From Methylobacterium nodulans ORS 2060 (GTDB taxonomy: Bacteria > Pseudomonadota > Alphaproteobacteria > Rhizobiales > Beijerinckiaceae): a stretch of 64,000 nt of DNA. Location: NCBI RefSeq assembly GCF_000022085.1, contig NC_011892.1, positions 186,001 to 250,000 of the forward strand, read 5' to 3'. The notes beneath the pieces are model-generated. The model made no database searches, was not told the origin of the DNA, and was given only the letters and a program-made list of their open reading frames with translations. A program made the translations under genes and the position numbers. Below, in pieces: positions 16,153-25,878 of the stretch (position 1 is its first letter; the number at the start of each line of letters is the position of its first letter).

Positions 16153-16849
16153 ATGAGCGATCAACTCGATAATCCCGCATGGCATGCCCTGACCGGGCCT
16201 CACGCCACGCTCGCCTCGGGGCGCGGCCTCGCGCGCCACTACCCCCGGGACGTGGCGCCGTACTCGGCGGTCAGGGAGGCGAGCGAGGCGGCCCTGTCGG
16301 ATCTCATGATCGATCTGCCGCCCGGCGACGTGCGCCTGTTCCGTCCCCGCGAGGAAGCGCCTCCGGCCGGCTGGCACACGGTCGGCGCCCATCCGATCCT
16401 CCAGATGGTCATGCCGGCCGCGAACTTGCCGGAGCCCCTTCCGGCGGAGGACGAGGTGGTTGTGCTCGGACCGCCCCGACGAGGGCGACATCCTCGCCCT
16501 CGTCGAGGCCGCGCGACCCGGTCCCTTCGCGCGCCGGACCCCCGTGCTCGGCCGCTACGTCGGCGTCCGTGACGCGCGGACGGGCCGGCTCGTCGCGATG
16601 GGCGGCGAGCGCTTCCGGCTGGACGGACACGTCGAACTGAGCGCGATCGCGGTCTCTCCCGAGGCGCGCGGGCGCGGCCTCGGCGCCGCGGTGACGGCGA
16701 GCCTCGCCCGGGCCGCGCACCGGCGCGGCGACGTGCCCTTCCTCCACGTCTACGCGGCGAACGGCGCGCGACCGCTCTACGGGCGCCTCGGGTTCCGCAA
16801 GCGGACGGAACTGTGGGTGCTGCTGTGGCGGCGCGGGGCGCGGACGTGA
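16153..16849 (+). pseudogene. GNAT (FR47-type) acetyltransferase, frameshifted
   Basis: The N-terminal half from ATG 16153 reads MSDQLDNPAWHALTGPHATL and continues to PLPAEDEVVVLG. At the C run 16474-16477 the frame shifts by one and resumes as DEGDILALVEAARPGPFARR. The acetyl-CoA site is LSAIAVSPEARGRGLGAAVT and the end is PLYGRLGFRKRTELWVLLW. Removing one C restores a protein of about 231 residues, normal for the family. The GTGA overlap at 16846-16849 shows that this gene was translationally coupled to the MFS carrier. A sequencing error cannot be excluded. Confidence 0.72.
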
Positions 16850-18153
16850 GTCGCGCGACGCGCCTCTCGGCTCTCCTCGGGGTCGCGCGCAGTCCGAGGC
16901 AGGTATATTTCGGCTGGTGGGTGGTGGTCTGCGCCTTCGTGGTCGCAACCTTCGCGTGGGGCGTGGGCTTCTACGGCCCGTCGATCTTCCTCGCCGCGCT
17001 CCACCTCAAGCACGGATGGCCGGTGTCCCTAACCTCGGCCGCGGTCACCGCGCACTTCCTGGTCAGCGCCGGCATCGTCAGCCAGATCGCGCGCCTGCAC
17101 GTGCGCCTGGGGCTCGTCGCCGTCACGCGCCTGGGCGCCGCGTCCGCTTCGGCCGGGATGCTGGGCTGGGCGCTCGCGGCCGCGCCCTGGCAGCTCTTTC
17201 CGGCGGCGCTCCTGACCGGGACGGGGTTCGCCCTGACGAGCGGCGCGGCAATCAACGCGATGGTCTCGCCGTGGTTCAGGCGGCTGCGCCCGGCCGCGCT
17301 CGGCGCGGCATTCAACGGCGCGAGCGTCGGGGGCATCGTCTTCGCGCCCCTGTGGCAGTTCCTGATCGTCCGGCTGGATCTCCTCGGCGCGGCCGTCGTC
17401 ATGGGGGCCGCGATGACGGGCAGCCTGTGGTGGTGCGCAGGCCGGTTCCTGCGGCCGACGCCCGAGAGCCTCGGGCTGCTTCCCGACGGCGCCGCCGTGC
17501 AAGCCGCCGAGGCGCGCGCCGAGCCAGCGGCCCGGCAGCCGGCCCTCCCGGCCGGCGCCGCGGCCTTGACCGATCGCCGCTTCCTGACGTTGTCCGCGGC
17601 GTTCTCGCTGGGGCTATTCGCCCAGATCGGGATCATCGTCACGCTCGTCCTCGTCGCGGCGCCGATGCTCGGAGAGGACTGGGCGAGCGTGGCCGTGAGC
17701 CTAGTCACCGCCTGCGCAATCGCCGGACGGACGCTGGTCGGGATGCTGCTGCCCGCGCGATCGGACTGGCGCATCGTCGCGAGCGGGAACTTTACCCTGC
17801 AGGCCGTGGGAACCCTCGCCCTCGTCGCCGCGGGGACGCAGTCGCTCGTCCTCCTGCTCGCGGGCTGCGTGCTTTTCGGGATCGGGGTCGGCAGCCAACT
17901 CTCGCTCCCGCCGCAGATCGCGGGCGTCGAATTCACCCCGACGGACGCCCCTCGCGTCATGGCCCTCGTGACGGCCGCCAACCAGACGTCCTACGCTTTC
18001 GCGCCGGCGATCCTCGGCCTGTTGCGGGACCTCTCGCGGGGCAGCACCGCTCCCCTCCTGATGATGGTCCTCATGCAGGCTTTGGCCGCCGCGATCGTGC
18101 TCTCCGGCCGGTCGGCGGCCGGATCCGGGACGGACGCGCCGCCCCGCCAGTAG
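16846..18153 (+). CDS. MFS transporter (monocarboxylate/oxalate-formate-like)
   Basis: A 435-residue carrier with about twelve hydrophobic segments. It starts at the GTG overlapping the acetyltransferase stop. QVYFGWWVVVCAFVVATFAW and VGFYGPSIFLAALHLKHGWP resemble the OFA/monocarboxylate-type MFS group, whose members usually carry small organic acids. The central loop (about residues 205-235) is rich in alanine and proline. The substrate is unassigned; an organic or amino acid is the reasonable guess. An ATG-like start at 16813 (GTG) is less likely. Confidence 0.75.
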   Translation: MSRATRLSALLGVARSPRQVYFGWWVVVCAFVVATFAWGVGFYGPSIFLAALHLKHGWPVSLTSAAVTAHFLVSAGIVSQIARLHVRLGLVAVTRLGAASASAGMLGWALAAAPWQLFPAALLTGTGFALTSGAAINAMVSPWFRRLRPAALGAAFNGASVGGIVFAPLWQFLIVRLDLLGAAVVMGAAMTGSLWWCAGRFLRPTPESLGLLPDGAAVQAAEARAEPAARQPALPAGAAALTDRRFLTLSAAFSLGLFAQIGIIVTLVLVAAPMLGEDWASVAVSLVTACAIAGRTLVGMLLPARSDWRIVASGNFTLQAVGTLALVAAGTQSLVLLLAGCVLFGIGVGSQLSLPPQIAGVEFTPTDAPRVMALVTAANQTSYAFAPAILGLLRDLSRGSTAPLLMMVLMQALAAAIVLSGRSAAGSGTDAPPRQ

Positions 18154-18245
18154 CGGCCGCACAGTGCCGTGATTCAGCGCCTCGGCGGCTGCCGCGGCGA
18201 AAATTCCATTTACAGATGTCAGTTTAGGGACATATACAACCTATA

Positions 18246-18274
18246 TTGACAGGTTTCCTCTCGCAAGGTAATCT
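18246..18274 (+). promoter_or_regulatory. Sigma-70 promoter of the GntR gene
   Basis: TTGACA (18246-18251), a 17-base spacer and TAATCT (18269-18274) form a good housekeeping promoter in an otherwise GC-rich stretch, 129 bases before the ATG at 18403. Confidence 0.6.
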
Positions 18275-18292
18275 GACTGCCAAGCTCGGAAT

Positions 18293-18315
18293 TTCCGAAG
18301 CATAAAGCTTCGGAA
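18293..18315. promoter_or_regulatory. Inverted repeat between promoter and GntR gene
   Basis: TTCCGAAGC-ataaa-GCTTCGGAA has perfect nine-base arms around a five-base A/T centre, 19 bases after the -10 box. It is a candidate autoregulatory operator for the GntR product. No T run follows, so a terminator is unlikely. Confidence 0.5.
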
Positions 18316-18402
18316 CTGACGGAGACACGGCCAGTGATCGTCAATGGCCAAATCCAAGACAGGCTGATCATACCGGGTCCGACCTGTAGAGAAGATGACG
18401 CG

Positions 18403-19074
18403 ATGACCGCGATGCGGGACGCCCACTCCCGCCTCAAGGATCTTGTCCTCCAACACGCGTTCCACCCGGGCCAGCAACTTCGGGCCCGGGACCTCGCCGA
18501 CCGGCTGAAGATCAGCGCCACCCCGGTGCGCGAGGCTCTCATCCGCCTCAGCGTCGAGGGCCTGATTGTGTCGGTGCCGCACAAGGGCTTCTACACCAAG
18601 CCACTCGACCTGAGCGAACTCTCTGACCGGTACGAATTGGCCTTCATGGTCAGCCGCTATGCCGTCGAGAAGGGCATCGCGCATTTCACGATGCGCGGTC
18701 TTGAGGAGCCCGCAGTTCCGAAGATTGGGGGGGTGGGAGACGTCGCCTCCAAGCAGCACCTCGCTCTGTCGCAGTCGGTCTTCGTCGGGCAGCTTCTGGA
18801 ACGCATCGCGGGCCTCGCCGGCAACACCGCTGCACTCGCGTTGATGCAGACGTTCAATGATCACACTCGGTATATCCGCCTATTGGATCTGGAGGATGCT
18901 GGAACCGCGCGCATGGTATTCGCAAACGTCTCCCGCTTGATCGGTCACCTTCGGGAAAAGAATCCAGATTTAGCGGTATTTGAACTAAAGATCTTACTTG
19001 TAGGCACGATAGAGCGACTTCCTACACTGGTGAAGGAGGTGAATGTGCGCGCTCTGAAGCACTTCTTCCTTTAG
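18403..19074 (+). CDS. GntR-family transcriptional regulator
   Basis: A 223-residue protein with an N-terminal GntR winged helix: LKDLVLQHAFHPGQQLRARD, LADRLKISATPVREALIRLS, then VEGLIVSVPHKGFYTKPLDL. The C-terminal part is helical and of FCD size, but I could not place its metal-binding histidines with confidence. ATG 18403 is preferred over an upstream in-frame GTG at 18334, which is not followed by conserved sequence. It may control the MFS carrier upstream, but the target is not evident. Confidence 0.8.
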   Translation: MTAMRDAHSRLKDLVLQHAFHPGQQLRARDLADRLKISATPVREALIRLSVEGLIVSVPHKGFYTKPLDLSELSDRYELAFMVSRYAVEKGIAHFTMRGLEEPAVPKIGGVGDVASKQHLALSQSVFVGQLLERIAGLAGNTAALALMQTFNDHTRYIRLLDLEDAGTARMVFANVSRLIGHLREKNPDLAVFELKILLVGTIERLPTLVKEVNVRALKHFFL

Positions 19075-19240
19075 GCGCGACGCCGGTGTGCGGGAGCGGA
19101 CGGTCCGACGCGGCGTCGGGTGCGTCCGCTGCCCGCGTCGAACCGGGGCGCCGGTCACCAGGGCACGGCGCCTCCGTTGGCCGCGCGGAACACGCGCGAA
19201 GTCCCCCACAACCTACCCAACGGACGAGGGAGTTTGGCCC

Positions 19241-19992
<752 letters not shown>

Positions 19993-19995
19993 TCA

Positions 19996-20029
19996 GAACC
20001 GGACGGGAGCCTCTCGACTCATCCGGCTC
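19996..20029 (-). ncRNA. Group II intron domain V
   Basis: A 34-base hairpin with the canonical domain V layout. GAGCCGGA at the 5' side pairs with TCCGGTTC at the 3' side, and the AGC triad sits in the lower stem. An internal bulge and a distal stem (GAG with CTC) are capped by a GAGA-type loop. Length and fold are those of the catalytic core of group II introns. Confidence 0.75.
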
Positions 20030-20040
20030 CTATCACCAGC

Positions 20041-20203
20041 CTATGACAGATAACCCAGCGACCAATGAACGAATGCCCGCGGCTGCTGTTGCGCCATCTG
20101 CCCGAGCGTCTTGGCAGCCCGTGTCTTGTGGCCTGCCAGCCTCTTGTGCTTGCGCATCAGCCATCTGATCAGGAACAGGTTCATGCTCTGCGGTGCATGC
20201 GCC
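20041..20203 (-). pseudogene. Group II intron maturase, C-terminal end
   Basis: About 53 codons ending at TAG 20043-20041: NLFLIRWLMRKHKRLAGHK, TRAAKTLGQMAQQQPRAFVH, WSLGYLS. The basic RW..RKHKRL stretch followed by an aromatic HW end is typical of the C-terminus of bacterial group II intron reverse transcriptase/maturases. The rest of the protein is deleted. Confidence 0.65.
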
Positions 20204-21439
20204 TCACACGATGCCCCAGGCCCGGTAGCGCCTGCGCCCGGTCAGCTCGCGCGGGCAGGCCGGGCCGAGATCGGCCAGCATGGCCTCGATCGCCTGGGCT
20301 GAGGTTCCCAGCCGCTGGGCCGCGCTCTGGACCGTGACCAGCGGGCTCGCCAGGAACACCTCCACGAGCTGCGGCAGCCGCGAGGTGCGGCGCTTGGCCT
20401 GCGCCCGGCGAAGCATCAGTTCGCGGGCGAGGCTCAGCCGGTCGAGGTCGCGGCCGGCGGCGTGTGCCGCCGCCTCAACGGCACGCAGGATCGCGCCGAG
20501 GCGCTCGGGCGCGGGGTGCACCGTCAGCCACCGCGTCCGGCTCTCGCGCAGGCCGAGCGCGAGGGCAGGGAGGTGATGGCGCGCCGTCCCGCGCTGATGG
20601 AGGAGGGCGGCCGCGAGGAGGGGGCCGAGGAAGGGCTGGCGCTCGGACGGGTCCAGGGCGAACCAGGCGTCGAGCGCGACCGCGGCCGCGAGAACCGTCG
20701 GCAGCTCCTGCACGTCCTTGAGGGCGATCCGCCGCCAGGCCGCCAGCCGTTCGGCTTCCCCGTACTGCGGATCGCGCACCCGAAGCACAGCCCGGCCCTC
20801 ATCCGTGGTCAGGTCGTTGAACTCGGCGAGGGTGCGCCGGCTGCGGGCGAGCAGCTGGTCGATGTCCGCGAAGGCCGAATCGCTGGCTTCGTCCGCTGTC
20901 CAGAGCTCATCCTCATCACCTGAGCTGGTGGCCCCGTCGTCCTCGTCGTCGAACGAATCCTGCCCGAAGCGCGGCCTGGCCCAGGGTTGCGGCTCGGTGG
21001 CGTCACCGCGGCGCGGCGTCTCCGTCGATGGGCTCCCGAGCGGTGCTTCCGTTCCGTCGGGATCGCGTCCCGCGGCTCCGAACAGGGCGGACCAGCCCTC
21101 GCGCGCGAAGGGCCAGTCCGGGCGGGCCGCGGCGATCCGGCGGCGGGTCGCGAGGATGTGCGCGGCCCGACCGAGCTCCGGGGTCGGCCGGCGCACGGGC
21201 ATGGCGGCGTCGTGCAGGACGAGGTCCTCCATGAGCACGAGCCGACCCTCGAGCCCGAGGGCAGCCTGGGCGTCGACGAAGTGCGCGCGCGCCCTCACGC
21301 CGTCGGCGAGGGCCGGCTCCGTGCGGGCGAGGCGCTCGTCCAGGCGCAGGAGCGCCTCGGCCGCGCGCTCGGCCGGACCGGCGAGCCGGCGCCAGGTCGC
21401 GGCGGTGAAGAGTTTGTCGACGGCGTAAGGGCTTCTCAC
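20204..21439 (-). CDS. RHE_PE00001-family protein with DUF1612 helix-turn-helix
   Basis: A 411-residue protein of a family known from rhizobial plasmids. The N-terminal part reads MRSPYAVDKLFTAATWRRLA and contains LVLMEDLVLHDAAMPVRRPT. The middle (about residues 150-185) is acidic and low-complexity. The C-terminal 80 residues form a helix-turn-helix: LPQLVEVFLASPLVTVQSAA, QRLGTSAQAIEAMLADLG. The function is not known; the C-terminal domain suggests DNA binding. It is divergent from a tyrosine recombinase with a perfect inverted repeat between the starts, so it may regulate itself and the recombinase (inference). The downstream end abuts the broken intron. Confidence 0.75.
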   Translation of the reverse strand: MRSPYAVDKLFTAATWRRLAGPAERAAEALLRLDERLARTEPALADGVRARAHFVDAQAALGLEGRLVLMEDLVLHDAAMPVRRPTPELGRAAHILATRRRIAAARPDWPFAREGWSALFGAAGRDPDGTEAPLGSPSTETPRRGDATEPQPWARPRFGQDSFDDEDDGATSSGDEDELWTADEASDSAFADIDQLLARSRRTLAEFNDLTTDEGRAVLRVRDPQYGEAERLAAWRRIALKDVQELPTVLAAAVALDAWFALDPSERQPFLGPLLAAALLHQRGTARHHLPALALGLRESRTRWLTVHPAPERLGAILRAVEAAAHAAGRDLDRLSLARELMLRRAQAKRRTSRLPQLVEVFLASPLVTVQSAAQRLGTSAQAIEAMLADLGPACPRELTGRRRYRAWGIV

Positions 21440-21456
21440 AACGTGGTTGATGATAC

Positions 21457-21491
21457 GTGAACCAAGTGAATCGCACTATCACTTGGTTCAC
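21457..21491. promoter_or_regulatory. Perfect 13-base inverted repeat between divergent genes
   Basis: GTGAACCAAGTGA (21457-21469), a nine-base spacer, and TCACTTGGTTCAC (21479-21491) lie just upstream of the RHE_PE00001 start (21439) and 123 bases before the recombinase ATG. The symmetry fits a dimeric DNA-binding protein. A further TCACTTGG-like half-site partly overlaps the right arm. Confidence 0.65.
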
Positions 21492-21613
21492 TTGGGAGGG
21501 GGCGCTTGCGGCCCCGAAACGCCTCTCCAAACGCCCTCGAAATCACCCCCGATAATACCAGCTATCGTCGGGAATGGGTGGATTGTTGAGGATCGTACGG
21601 CTACGCTGCGGCC

Positions 21614-22675
21614 ATGGAGTTCGACCCCGCCGATCCCGCCCCCGCGCCGCCCCACGGCTCATCCTTCGCCCTCCCCGTCCCGCTCGCCGCGGCCCTGCCG
21701 CCCGGACCCGCGCTGCTGGAGCGGCTCGAGGCCTACGCCCGCGCCGCCCAGGGCGCCTTCGCCCCCAACACGCTGCGGGCGCTTGCCGCCGACAGCCGCA
21801 TCTTTGCCGCGTGGTGCCGCGCGCACGGCCGCTCCGTCCTGCCCGCCGCGCCGCAGACGGTCGCCGACTTCATCGACGCCCAGGCCGCGCGGAAGTCGCG
21901 CGCCACGGTCGAGCGCTACCGCTCCTCGATCGCCATGCTCCACCGCGCGGCCGGTCTGCCCAACCCGTGCACGGACGAGCGCGTGCGGCTGGCGGTCAAG
22001 CGCATGAGCCGGGCCAAGGGCCGCCGCCAGAAGCAGGCCGAGCCGCTCAACCGGCCCAGCATCGACCGCATGCTCGCCGTGAAGACCCCCGAGCGGCTGC
22101 ACCGGCGCGTGGCCGAGGGCGATCGGGAGGTGCCGCTGATCGCGCTGCGCAATGCCGCGCTGATGGCCGTGGCCTACGATACGCTGCTGCGGCGCTCGGA
22201 ACTGGTGTCGCTGCTCATCGAGGATCTCGAGCGCGTGGAGGACGGCTCGGGCACGATCCTGGTGCGGCGGACCAAGACCGACCAGGAGGGCGAAGGCGCA
22301 GTCAAGTACCTGGCGCCGGACACGGTCGGGCATGTGTCCGCGTGGCTGGAGGCAGCCGGGCTGACGAGCGGGCCGCTGTTCCGGCCGGTGACGAAGGGTG
22401 GTCGGGTCGGGGCCGCGGCGTTGGGCGACGCGGAGGTGCATCGGCTCTACCGCGAGATCGCGCTGGCCGCGGGCGTGAAGCTCGCGCGTCCCCCGTCGGG
22501 GCACTCGACCCGGGTCGGGGCGACCCAGGACATGTTCGCGGCCGGGTTCGAGTTGCTCGAGGTCATGCAGGCGGGCTCGTGGAAGACGCCCGCCATGCCG
22601 GCCCGCTACGGCGAGCGGCTGAGAGCCCAACGGGGCGCCGCCCGCAAGCTCGCGACGCTGCAAAATCGAGCTTGA
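21614..22675 (+). CDS. Tyrosine recombinase / phage-type integrase
   Basis: A 353-residue site-specific recombinase. The N-terminal core-binding domain contains ERLEAYARAAQGAFAPNTLR and TVADFIDAQAARKSRATVER. The catalytic residues are Arg194 (DTLLRRSEL), Lys221 (RRTKTDQEG), His297 and Arg300 (GHSTRVG), Trp323 (AGSWKTP) and the nucleophile Tyr332 (PARYGERL). All positions are present. It resembles the stand-alone integrases of proteobacterial plasmids and accessory islands rather than XerC/D. No tRNA gene or obvious attachment site was found nearby, so its substrate is unknown. Confidence 0.88.
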   Translation: MEFDPADPAPAPPHGSSFALPVPLAAALPPGPALLERLEAYARAAQGAFAPNTLRALAADSRIFAAWCRAHGRSVLPAAPQTVADFIDAQAARKSRATVERYRSSIAMLHRAAGLPNPCTDERVRLAVKRMSRAKGRRQKQAEPLNRPSIDRMLAVKTPERLHRRVAEGDREVPLIALRNAALMAVAYDTLLRRSELVSLLIEDLERVEDGSGTILVRRTKTDQEGEGAVKYLAPDTVGHVSAWLEAAGLTSGPLFRPVTKGGRVGAAALGDAEVHRLYREIALAAGVKLARPPSGHSTRVGATQDMFAAGFELLEVMQAGSWKTPAMPARYGERLRAQRGAARKLATLQNRA

Positions 22676-23257
22676 GTGAGGGGGAGTGGCCCGCTCACCG
22701 CGTCGACGGGCTCAGCGCGCAGCGGCCGCCTCTCCTGAAGCGGCGTTGGTGCGCCATCTGGCAGGCGTGCTCCGCCCAGCTTCCGCCTGAGCCACGGGGC
22801 TGCGACGCCCCCACCTACCCGCTCCTGTTCCTCCAGCCCTATCTCGATCAAACGGCGACTGGAGGCGTCATCGAGGGCGCCCGCCAGCGCACGCCGACAC
22901 CTCGAAACACCGCATCGTCCAGGCCCTCGCGAATAAGACGGGCTAGAAAGCCGCCGTCGTGCAAGCTAGGGCAGACTGACATGCATCGTAGCTTTCAATG
23001 TCGGGGCACGTGGGCAAGCAGGGCTGGTCATGACCCCTCGCGGACATTCGCGGGGCGTGTCGAGAACGTCCGGTTGCGAGCAGTTTTCGGACATATGATT
23101 TCATGGCGTAGTTTTCTGACATCAGCCGCCCCTTGCGTTGCTTATGTCAGAGCGAGCAGTTGATGATGGCATGGTGATCAATCGTGCAACCAAAGTCATA
23201 ATATTATATATCAAAGTACCCTTATTAATATTATACATATTAATATCAGAAATTATA
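22676..23257. other. Non-coding stretch with an AT-rich segment
   Basis: No gene could be supported in 580 bases between the recombinase and the LysR stop. Most of it is GC-rich, but 23190-23280 is made almost only of A and T in short ATTAATAT/TATAATAT blocks, in sharp contrast to its surroundings, and extends into the last codons of the LysR gene. A recombinase attachment site or an imported fragment is possible; neither is shown. Confidence 0.5.
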
Positions 23258-24193
23258 TTATATTTCAGTCAACAAATTTTTGGATCGCCCTGATGCTGAG
23301 GTGGCCGCTTCAGCGACAAGCCAATCCACAAAGGATACGATGGTGAATTCCCGCCTTCGATCGATAGGAACAACAATGTAGTACGACCCCGATCCCGTGA
23401 GAAGTGGCGCCGCGATCTGGATGAGGCTGCCATCGGCGAGTTCCTGCTCGACCAAGAAGGACGGAAGGAGCGCGATACCAATTCCGACCTTCGCAGCCTC
23501 GATTGTCATCGCGAACTGATCGAAGAGCGGTCCTCGAAAAGGAAATGGGTGGACGAACCCCATCGCCGCGAACCAGTCCCGCCACAGGCCGGGACGGCTG
23601 GCCTGCTGCAGGAGCGTCGCGCGCACGAGGTCGGCGGGGCAGTTCAGAGCATAGCGCTCCGCGTAGGCTGGCCCCGAGACCGCGACCACGGCCTCGTCGC
23701 AGAGCCTGATGCAGTCCGCTTGAGCCCAGTTTGGAGCCCCAAAATGAATCGCGGCGTCGACGGACTGTGCCATGAGATCGAAGGGTTCCGGCTCGGTCAC
23801 GAGGTTGATCGTGATGTGCGGGTGTGACGCCAGGAACCTCGGCAGACGGGGAATGAGCCAGCGGGTGGCGAAGGTCGGCAGGACGGCGAGCTTGAGCGTC
23901 ACCTCGCTGCCGGCGGACGCCATCACGGAATGGGCCGCGGTGACGTAGTCCTGGAGGAGGCGCCCGACGGTCGGCAGCAGGGCGCGGCCGGCGGCGGTGA
24001 GCATGACGCGTCCCTTGGCGCGCTCGAACAGCACCGTCTCAAGCGTGGTCTCGAGCTGCCGGATCTGCTTGCTGATCGCCCCCTGAGTCAGGGCGAGTTC
24101 GTCGGCGGCCCGCGTGAAGCTGCCGTGACGGCCGGCCGCCTCGAAGGCGGTGAGCTCCTGGAACGAGGGCATTCGGGTGCGTGACGTCGCCAT
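23258..24193 (-). CDS. LysR-family regulator (GcvA-like), divergent from the ALDH7 operon
   Basis: A 311-residue regulator. The winged helix is MPSFQELTAFEAAGRHGSFT, RAADELALTQGAISKQIRQL, and ETTLETVLFERAKGRVMLTA; the effector domain contains LAVLPTFATRWLIPRLPRFL, typical of the GcvA group. ATG 24193 lies a few residues before the conserved helix; ATG 24217 is a weaker alternative. It faces away from the dehydrogenase operon with 116 bases between starts, so it most likely controls that operon. Confidence 0.85.
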   Translation of the reverse strand: MATSRTRMPSFQELTAFEAAGRHGSFTRAADELALTQGAISKQIRQLETTLETVLFERAKGRVMLTAAGRALLPTVGRLLQDYVTAAHSVMASAGSEVTLKLAVLPTFATRWLIPRLPRFLASHPHITINLVTEPEPFDLMAQSVDAAIHFGAPNWAQADCIRLCDEAVVAVSGPAYAERYALNCPADLVRATLLQQASRPGLWRDWFAAMGFVHPFPFRGPLFDQFAMTIEAAKVGIGIALLPSFLVEQELADGSLIQIAAPLLTGSGSYYIVVPIDRRREFTIVSFVDWLVAEAATSASGRSKNLLTEI

Positions 24194-24309
24194 GGACCTC
24201 TTATTCCAAATCGTCATGCACTGGTGAAGAAGTCTCCTTTGCAAAATCGCCCCGACGGGCCGAAGGCTCACCCCGCCGTCCCGTTCGGGACACCATCCGC
24301 GAGATTACG

Positions 24310-25878
24310 ATGTCCCAGGCCGTCGAAGCCGCTCCCGTCGCGCATCCGCTTGCCGACGAGGTCGCCGCGCTGCTCGAGTCGTTCGGCGCCGAGCTTCCGC
24401 GCCAGGCGGAAGGGTCGTGCATCGTCCGTTCGCCGCTCACGGGTGAGCTGATCGTCCGGGTCCAGGAGACCTCGCCGGACGAGGCTCGCGCGGCAATCGG
24501 ACGGGCGCACGATGCCTTCTTGGCTTGGCGCCAAGTGCCGGCGCCGCGGCGGGGCGAGTTAGTGCGGCTCCTCGGCGAGGAGCTGCGGGCCAATAAGGCA
24601 GCGCTCGGTCGGCTCGTCACCATCGAGGTCGGCAAGATCGTCTCCGAGGGCCTGGGTGAGGTCCAGGAGATGATCGACATCTGCGATTTCGCCGTCGGCC
24701 TCTCGCGCCAGCTCTACGGGCTGACCATGGGGTCCGAGCGGGCCGATCATTCCCTGATGGAACAATGGCACCCGGCCGGGATCGTCGGCGTCATCTCGGC
24801 CTTCAATTTCCCCGTGGCGGTGTGGTCCTGGAATGCGGCACTCGCCTTCGTGTGCGGCGACAGCGTGGTTTGGAAGCCCTCGGAGAAGACGCCGCTCACT
24901 GCCATCGCCGTTCAGGCCTTGGCCGAGCGCGTGATCGCGCGCTTCCCCGAGGCACCGGAGGGTCTTTCAACGTTGATCCTCGGTGGTCGCGACGTCGGCG
25001 AGGTGCTGGTCGACGACCAACGCGTGCCGGTCGTCTCGGCCACGGGCTCGACCGCGATGGGCCGGGTGGTGGGCCAGCGCGTCGCGGCCCGCTTCGCCCG
25101 GGCAATCCTGGAACTCGGCGGCAACAACGCCTCGATCGTCTGCCCGTCGGCGGACCTCGACCTGGCGCTCTGCGCCATCGCTTTCGCGGCCATGGGCACC
25201 GCCGGCCAGCGTTGCACGACCCTGCGCCGCCTCTTCGTCCACGACAGCGTGTACGACGCGCTCGTGCCGCGCCTGAAGCAGGTCTACGCGTCGGTCTCGG
25301 TCGGCAACCCGCTTGAGGGTGACGCCCTGGTTGGGCCGCTGATCGACGAGGCGGCGTATACCGGGATGGAGCGGGCGCTCGCGGAGGCGAGGGAGGTGGG
25401 CGGAATCGTGCATGGCGGCGGGCGCCACACGCACGGCGTCGCGCCCGGCGGCTTCTACGTCCGCCCGGCCCTCGTCGAGATGCCGGCGCAGGTCGGGCCG
25501 ATGCTGCACGAGACCTTCGCGCCGATCCTGTACGTGATGCGTGTCCGCAGCTTTGACGAAGCGCTCGATCTCCAGAACGGCGTGCCGCAGGGGCTCTCGT
25601 CCTCGATCTTCTCCAACGACATGCGTGAGACGAGCCGCTTCCTGTCGGCGACCGGCTCCGATTGCGGCATCGCCAATGTGAACATGGGCTCCTCCGGGGC
25701 TGAGATCGGGGGCGCCTTCGGCGGCGAGAAGGAGACGGGCGGCGGGCGTGAATCCGGCTCGGACGCCTGGAAGGCCTACATGCGCCGCCAGACGACGGCC
25801 ATCAATTATGGCCGGGCGATGCCGCTGGCGCAGGGGGTCAAGTTCGAGATCGCGGACGAGGGCTCGGCGAAGGCATGA
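24310..25878 (+). CDS. ALDH7-family dehydrogenase (2-aminoadipate semialdehyde / P6C dehydrogenase)
   Basis: A 522-residue NAD(P)-dependent aldehyde dehydrogenase of the antiquitin group. It shows PAGIVGVISAFNFPVAVWSW (Asn166), the cofactor segment VWKPSEKTPLTAIAVQALAE, the general base Glu268 in LELGGNNASIVCP and the nucleophile Cys302 in GTAGQRCTTLRRLF. ALDH7 proteins oxidise 2-aminoadipate-6-semialdehyde (in equilibrium with piperideine-6-carboxylate) to 2-aminoadipate in lysine breakdown. The two genes downstream carry the next two steps of that route. The stop overlaps the aminotransferase start (ATGA). Confidence 0.85.
   Translation: MSQAVEAAPVAHPLADEVAALLESFGAELPRQAEGSCIVRSPLTGELIVRVQETSPDEARAAIGRAHDAFLAWRQVPAPRRGELVRLLGEELRANKAALGRLVTIEVGKIVSEGLGEVQEMIDICDFAVGLSRQLYGLTMGSERADHSLMEQWHPAGIVGVISAFNFPVAVWSWNAALAFVCGDSVVWKPSEKTPLTAIAVQALAERVIARFPEAPEGLSTLILGGRDVGEVLVDDQRVPVVSATGSTAMGRVVGQRVAARFARAILELGGNNASIVCPSADLDLALCAIAFAAMGTAGQRCTTLRRLFVHDSVYDALVPRLKQVYASVSVGNPLEGDALVGPLIDEAAYTGMERALAEAREVGGIVHGGGRHTHGVAPGGFYVRPALVEMPAQVGPMLHETFAPILYVMRVRSFDEALDLQNGVPQGLSSSIFSNDMRETSRFLSATGSDCGIANVNMGSSGAEIGGAFGGEKETGGGRESGSDAWKAYMRRQTTAINYGRAMPLAQGVKFEIADEGSAKA

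Noticed and set aside
21574..23163. Plus-strand open frame of 529 codons
   Set aside because: Overlaps the tyrosine recombinase in another frame; composition is that of a shadow frame, and no motif is visible in the part past 22675.
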